Shown one piece after another: positions 58,946-64,000 of a DNA stretch of 64,000 bases. This DNA comes from Neurospora tetrasperma FGSC 2508. Its lineage: Eukaryota > Ascomycota > Sordariomycetes > Sordariales > Sordariaceae. Every line of letters begins with the position of its first letter. The stretch's first letter is position 1. The DNA lies in the NCBI RefSeq assembly GCF_000213175.1, contig NW_009799100.1, forward strand, positions 310,001-374,000, read 5' to 3'. The notes beneath the pieces were generated by a model. It saw only the letters and a program-made list of their open reading frames with translations, had not been told where the DNA came from and searched no databases. The translations under genes were made by a program, and so were the position numbers.

Positions 58946-59390
58946 GACCAAGATAGGTACCATAACCAACAAGGGCACCAACAGAACACGAAAGAGCCCG
59001 TCAAGTTAAAGCCGCGCGGTCAAAAGGTCCTTAGTGCCGATATAAGAAACGGAAGATGGCGACGTCCAAGTTACCTAGAAGGCAAGGCCCAATGAGGCGA
59101 ACCGACACCAAACGCGCGAAGCCACTCACCATCAGTGGCCGGTGCATAGGAGCATCCTGGTGGATTGAGGCCTCGTCTAGGTAGCCGGACCACCCTTAAA
59201 CCCAAGACCGGGCGCACAAGGTACAACATTAACAACGCCCCTGCGCTGAGGTCATCAGCTGCTGCTCCTTTTCCAGAAAACGCCTTCAACAGCGACTTCG
59301 CTTTCTTCAGAACCTGGGATCATGGATTGGACGGCTACTTTGAACAAAGCTTTTTCCATTCTCCTGCCGTGCCTAGTGCCCAGTGACAGC
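58946..59390 (+). pseudogene. Second last-exon copy of member 9, decayed
   Basis: The stretch from ACCAACAAGGGCACCAACAG and the region around 59130-59160 align with member 9 DNA, including ATCAGTGG...GTGCATAGGAGCA, so the TAG of member 9 (56080) has a counterpart at 59147. Indels break the frame throughout. A later open piece (59165-59386) holds FNSDFAFFRTWDHGLDGYFE, resembling the acidic aromatic ends of family tails. Confidence 0.55.
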
Positions 59391-60081
59391 TCCTCCAGCA
59401 CGGAAACTCCATGTCGGGCAGTTATACGAAGCGTATCTATGACCTTCAGTCCAGACCACCATGTGTAGGATTCCAACAGTCCTCAATAGGTAACTGGCTG
59501 AACGGCAGGACGCAAACCCCAAGCTAGGGGCTGGAGGACCATTGAGGAGAAGACTGAGGGTTGGTCTTCGTCGGGAGGATTGAGTTGGGTGGGTACGTGT
59601 GAGGCCAGGCGTCCTAGAGGCCTTGAGTGAACAACACTGTGATGCAACATGTTGGCGCACTGTTGAGCTGGAATACTGGAAGATTAAACATTTTACCCCT
59701 GGCGAGGTGGTTGGCGAGGGTAGCGGGGAGATCGTGTACAGGATGGTATAGGAGTGGTTGATGGAACAAATGACAACATAATGGAAGAAATTGCAGGACA
59801 TGCGTGATTGTCATCGTGAGGCTGAGTGACGTTGATCGAGTACTATCCGTGATAAAAGTCCAGGGCTAGCCATTTTTCATCCACGTGGACAGATTGAGGG
59901 CAAGACACCAGCCGCCTATTAGCAAAGAACTTTCATAATTTTCGTGAACCGTTATCCCATCCATCCCACCGGCCAGCCATTGATTCGGGGCATTAGGCCA
60001 CAAATAGGTATCTCAGTATCATACATTAACAAACAGAAAGAAAAAAGAAGCGCTTCAGCGGGAGAGGGATCACCAGTGCTC
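59391..60081. other. Intergenic, 3' of FIP1
   Basis: Nothing convincing apart from the expected 3' region of the minus-strand gene ending at 60082. Confidence 0.5.
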
Positions 60082-61377
60082 CTACCACCTTCTTCCCCTT
60101 CCCCTACCACCCCTTCCTCCACCACCCGCACCACCCATCTGGTCATAGCCACCATAACCACCCTGCCCCTGGTTTCCACCAAACCCACCTCCAAACTGCT
60201 GTCCCTGACCACCAGGACCGCCAGGACCCATACCTCCAGCTCCTGGACCACCCGGACCACCACCAGGACCACCAAACATGCTTCCCATACCACCCATATC
60301 GCCCGGACCGCCCGCCATGCCCATCTGGGCCATCTGACTCGGATCCATGCCCTGCGCCGCTGCGGCGCCCATCATCTGCTGCATCATGGCCTGCATCTCG
60401 GGCGGCATGCCATCCAGACCACCACCGGGTCCGCCCATGCCACCAGCACCAGCAGGACCACCTGGACCCATGGCACCTGGGCCGGCCGGACCCACGCCGG
60501 GGCCACCGGGACCGCCCATGCCGGGAGGCATCATGCCGCCCATCATCATCATGTTGGTCATTTCCTCCATCATCTTCTTGTTGTTGGCGGCGATGGCTTC
60601 GGCGTTGTACTCGCCGCGAAGGGCTTCTTGTTTCTGGGCGTACAGGGCCCAGGTGAACTCGTCGAAGCCGTAGTTGAAGTAGTCGGAGAGGTCGGTGCCG
60701 GGTTTGCGCCAGGGTTTGTCGTTTTCAGGGAGGTCTGCAAGCAGCTTTGTCAGTAACCGTTTCGATACACAGAATGGTAAGAAAGGAAAGGAGAAAAACA
60801 TACCCTCATCAATAACCACACCCGTAATCGGCTTGCCAACAGGTTTGTAAACCGGAATCCCATCCACTTCAATCTTGGATGTCCTTACAGGAGGGAGCTC
60901 TGCGCCACTACCACCTGCCGCACCACTTCCCTGTCTCGTCTTTTGTTCGTTTCCACCACCACCAGCACCACCGAACTTGTTACTGCTGTTGTTGTTGCTG
61001 TTGGTACCATCCGACTTCTTCACAGGCGCGGTCTTAACTCCATTATCGTTGGCCGCTGCCCGCTGCGGAATGTTGCGGATCTCGCTGTAGCGACTCTGGA
61101 CGGGAGGAGGAGGGGCGGATCCGTCTTTGCGCTCCGTGATGATATCAATGTCCGAGTCGTCGTCTTCGTCCATGGCGCCACCGCCTTCATCTTCCTCTTC
61201 GCCCTCCTCGAGCTCGTCTTCGGGTTTTGTTGATGAAGTTGTGGTGGGCGGCGCTGATGCTGTGGTGGTTGATGTGGTGGTGGTGGTGGCGGGGGTTGTG
61301 GTGGTCGCGGCTGTGGTGGGCGGAGCGGCCTGGGGCTCGTCGGGGGCGTAGAAATCCTCGTCTTCGTCGATGTCCAT
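60082..61377 (-). CDS. FIP1: Fip1-like pre-mRNA 3'-end processing factor
   Basis: Exons are 61377-60804 and 60734-60082 (minus), 408 residues. Start [15 protein letters not shown]; residues about 1-90 are Thr/Pro-rich then acidic ([12 protein letters not shown]). The diagnostic Fip1 motif spans the exon junction: [10 protein letters not shown], then [23 protein letters not shown] at about residues 198-220. The C-terminal half is Met/Gly/Pro-rich and ends in an [10 protein letters not shown] Arg-Gly tail. Fip1 is a subunit of the cleavage and polyadenylation factor and tethers poly(A) polymerase in the nucleus. Length and domain order are normal for filamentous fungi. It is divergent from NUP49 with 482 nt between the start codons. 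Confidence 0.92.
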   Translation of the reverse strand: MDIDEDEDFYAPDEPQAAPPTTAATTTTPATTTTTSTTTASAPPTTTSSTKPEDELEEGEEEDEGGGAMDEDDDSDIDIITERKDGSAPPPPVQSRYSEIRNIPQRAAANDNGVKTAPVKKSDGTNSNNNSSNKFGGAGGGGNEQKTRQGSGAAGGSGAELPPVRTSKIEVDGIPVYKPVGKPITGVVIDEGMFFSFPFLPFCVSKRLLTKLLADLPENDKPWRKPGTDLSDYFNYGFDEFTWALYAQKQEALRGEYNAEAIAANNKKMMEEMTNMMMMGGMMPPGMGGPGGPGVGPAGPGAMGPGGPAGAGGMGGPGGGLDGMPPEMQAMMQQMMGAAAAQGMDPSQMAQMGMAGGPGDMGGMGSMFGGPGGGPGGPGAGGMGPGGPGGQGQQFGGGFGGNQGQGGYGGYDQMGGAGGGGRGGRGRGRRW

Positions 61378-61859
61378 TTTGACTTGGGTTCTTGGTGGAA
61401 TGTGGTGTTTTGGATATTTGGTGTAAGTGGAAAGATGATGGTGGTCGTGATTCTGTGGTGTAATGACAAGGTGAGGTTGGCTGGCTGCTACTACACAATT
61501 GGATAATTGGATAATGCGGCGAAATGGTCTTGGCTGTTTGGAGTCCCAGTGAAAGTAGGTACATTTTAGGCAGGCGGTCAGGCGCGTGTTCTGGTGCTGA
61601 AAGCGCGACGTCAACCAAAGTCAAGTGGTCCGTGTGTTGTTTGCCTACCCGGCACTTGGCTGTCCTGTCCTGTCCCATGTGTCTTGCCTTGCAGCAGCAC
61701 TCAGCAGCCGCATCTTCCAAAAGTCGAGTTCAAAGTCAAACCGCGTCAGACATCTCCACATTTCACGACGCCACGGATCGCATTTCCACACGAGTCGCGT
61801 TGCCCGACCTTGTAACAAGCCCATCCCTGGCATACACATAATCACACTTTCTTTTCAAC
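61378..61859. promoter_or_regulatory. Shared divergent promoter of FIP1 and NUP49
   Basis: 482 nt separate the two start codons. The region holds pyrimidine-rich leader sequence on each side and no supported gene. Confidence 0.6.
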
Positions 61860-63876
61860 ATGTTCCGTTCAGCAAGTGGTCCCGGCGGGCTGAGTATCAA
61901 CACCGGCACTGCCAATCTGTTGTAAGTTGTCTTTCGTTGTCCCAAGACTGTTTACACTACAAACCCAAGCAAGGTACTGTTGTTGACAGCTGCCTACATC
62001 ACTCAGTGGAAGTACACCCGCACACTCCACCGGCACCGGCACCGGCTTTGGCACGGCAACCGCCCAGCAACCGCAAAACACGGCATCCTTGTTTGGAGGA
62101 GCACCGACTCCAGCCAGTGGAGGTTTGTTTGGAGGAGGAGCACCTTCGCAACAGCAACAGCAACAAACACCAAGTCTCTTTGGCCAGCAACCACAACAAC
62201 AGCAGCCGTCGACCGGAGGTTTATTCGGACAACCACAACAGCAACAACAACAGCAGCAGACAGGAGGAGGAATCTTTGGCCAGCCTGCTCAGCAACAGCA
62301 AAATAATCCTGGTGGGGGGATCTTTGGTCAACCGGCGCAACAACAGCAGCAGCAGCAACAACAACAACAACCACAACAACAACAAATGTCTCTCTTCGGA
62401 GGAGGAGGAACCACGACGACCCCCGCCGCGACGGGCGGTGGCCTTTTCGGCGGCGGCGGCGTCGGCGCGACGGCACAACAACCGACGCAGCCGACTTCGC
62501 TCTTTGGCGGCGGCACTGCTCAACCAGCCCAACAGACGGGCACCACAACCTCCCTCTTTGGCACTGCCCAGCCAGCTCAACAGACCACCGGCACCACCAC
62601 CAGCCTGTTTGGTCAGCCACAGCAGCAGCAACAACAGCAACAGCAACAGCCGCAGCAGCAGCAGACGACCTCTCTATTCGGCGGCACCGGCGGCACCACC
62701 TCTCTCTTTGGCTCCAAGCCCGCCACCACAACCGGCACCACCAGCCTTTTGTACGTCTCCCCATTTCCATTCTTCTCCTCCAGTTAGCCCTTGCTTATCC
62801 CAATCCATTCCCCAACCAACTAACTAACTCTCCTCAGCGGCACCACCCAACCCTCAACCACCACCACGGCCACTCAACCCACCACCACGGGCGGCGGCGG
62901 TGGTCTCTCCCTCTCCCTCGGCCAAGGCACCACCACTGCTTCCACTCAACAAAATGCAGGCAGCAAAGTCGACCTCCCCAACCTGCGCTCCACCACGCGC
63001 TTCTCCGACCTGACCGACAGCCTGCAATCCCAACTGACGCAAATCGACGAGTCCATCCAAAAGTGCATTTCCGACTGCAACGCCATCAACGCCTTCATGC
63101 CCGGCCACGAACAACAGCTGTCTTCCATTCCTTTGGACGTCTCCTTTGTCTCTCGCAAGTCCGAAGGCGCAGCTAGTGCTTTGAACAGTGACGTGCTGGC
63201 TATTGCTTCCCTTAAGGAAACTGTGAAAAAGGACGCTGCCAATGCGCGCCTCAGTTTCAAAGCTATTGATCAGCTGCGTTTGCCGGGGGGGTATTGGCAG
63301 GCGGGTCTTTGGTCATCCCGCTCCGCAGGCGGACAAGCTTCAGTTGGTGAAGATGGTCAGAACGGTACTGGTGGTGCTGGAACTGCAAAGACAAAGAGTG
63401 TTGCTACGACCGGCGGTAAGTCGGCAGGTAGTGGAAGTGGTAGCGGTGCAGGAGTAGGAGGTGCAGGAGGAAAAGGAGGAGGCAAGACGGAGCAGGAGAT
63501 GGCAGACGAAGAGGAGGCCGACGATGCGGAAAGTAATCAGGATTTGATTGGGTATTTCAGCAAGACGGCGGATGAGATGGATGAGATGATGAAGCGGTTT
63601 GAGGAGAACTTGGGTGAGATCGAGGTGCATTTGCATGGGGTGCAGGGTAATGTGCTGGAGCAGTTGCAGAGGGCGGCGGCGAGCCAGAAGATGCAGCTGG
63701 ATCAGGAGAATGGCGTGAATGGGGAGGGCGGCCAGGTTGATCAGCGGGTGGTGGAGTTGGCGGCGGTGTTGAGGGACTTTGAGGAGAGTATCCTCAAGGT
63801 GGCGGGCGTGGTGGGAGGGGTCAAGGAGGGTATTACCGAGTTGCAGTTGAGGGAGTTTATGGGAAATGGTTCTTAG
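61860..63876 (+). CDS. NUP49: Nucleoporin Nup49 (FG-repeat, Nsp1 complex)
   Basis: Exons are 61860-61921, 62007-62750 and 62838-63876, 614 residues. Residues about 1-280 hold FG repeats of SLFG/GLFG/GIFG type in Gln-rich linkers, which bind transport receptors in the pore channel. Residues from about 315 (VDLPNLRSTTRFSDLTDSLQSQL) to the end are helical with heptad patterns and match the Nup49/Nup58 C-terminal region that assembles with Nsp1 and Nup57. A Gly/Ser/Lys-rich loop (about residues 470-515) splits the helices. Introns fall at TT|T and TT|C Phe codons inside FG motifs, so the repeat phase is kept. CAG/CAA runs make length variation between strains likely. Confidence 0.9.
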
Positions 63877-64000
63877 ATGGGCTGTTGACTGTTGACTTTT
63901 GACTATTGACAAGAAAAGGGGGCGAGTGGAGAGGAAGGCTTTGTGATTTGGTTTCTGTAGAAAAAGTAAAATTACTTAAGAAGTTTGCTTGAAGAGATGG
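63877..64000 (+). other. 3' flank of NUP49
   Basis: Short non-coding end of the window; TTGACTNTTGAC repeats follow the stop codon. Confidence 0.5.

Noticed and set aside
59944-60756. 270-codon plus-strand open frame rich in Thr/His
   Set aside because: It is the antisense shadow of the Gly/Met/Pro-rich FIP1 C terminus.
61625-62827. 400-codon plus-strand frame rich in Asn/Ser/Arg
   Set aside because: It is a shifted-frame shadow of the Gln-rich NUP49 repeats.
1-64000. CRISPR arrays, bacterial operons, riboswitches
   Set aside because: The genome is eukaryotic; repeats seen are minisatellites or duplicated genes without spacer-repeat organisation.

Overview
The window looks like a nuclear scaffold from a filamentous ascomycete (Pezizomycotina, probably Sordariales and Neurospora-like; the species is not determined). 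The reasons are short GT-AG introns of 44-90 nt with CTAAC-type branch sites, a Ty3/Gypsy element ruined by C-to-T/G-to-A changes that have almost removed CpA and TpG (the signature of repeat-induced point mutation, RIP), a fungal-rhodopsin (SAT4/PTH11-like) membrane protein, and fungal-type Fip1 and Nup49 genes.

Positions 1-22480 hold a tandem array of one gene family that I do not recognise. Two copies look intact (7198-8759, 18589-20348), one has a single late frameshift (15672-17258), and one has a single in-frame TAG (1-2076, cut by the window edge). The rest are damaged copies or fragments. The shared layout is a helical N-terminal exon with a D[FI]P...L[VI]D[EQ] motif, an exon of about 105 nt with an [FL]PxFxxRW core, an 81-nt exon with SKAA...R[YF]xxNPxxEL, and a long last exon starting TKxSNxxTN. 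That last exon then carries a nuclear-localisation-like block (KPxKRxLxDxL...AKxKRxRR) and a long acidic, Gln/Asn/Ser-rich, probably disordered tail. A 640-bp inverted-repeat element with a tRNA-like stretch lies inside the array.

Positions 24283-59390 hold a second branch of the same superfamily: 24283-33555, 37398-39482 (intact), 54719-57075, and last-exon fragments at 58128 and 58946. The first of these is split by a 7.5-kb RIP-mutated Gypsy element (25687-33171; target duplication TCGCG). Removing the element and one duplication copy leaves the reading frame continuous. Between these genes lie minisatellites, a 681-nt assembly gap flanked by identical 25-mers, a possible repeat-exon gene, the rhodopsin-like gene (44419-45854, minus) and an 8.8-kb stretch with no convincing gene.

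The right end (60082-63876) is housekeeping: FIP1 (mRNA polyadenylation, minus) and NUP49 (nuclear pore, plus), divergent across a 482-nt shared promoter.

The most unusual pattern is that many family members carry in-frame TAG codons, mostly in the last exon, with the frame open on both sides, sometimes for hundreds of codons. Light RIP (CAG to TAG, or TGG to TAG) is the simplest explanation. Restorative A-to-I mRNA editing of UAG, known from sexual development in Fusarium, Neurospora and Sordaria, is a testable alternative. The function of the family is unknown.
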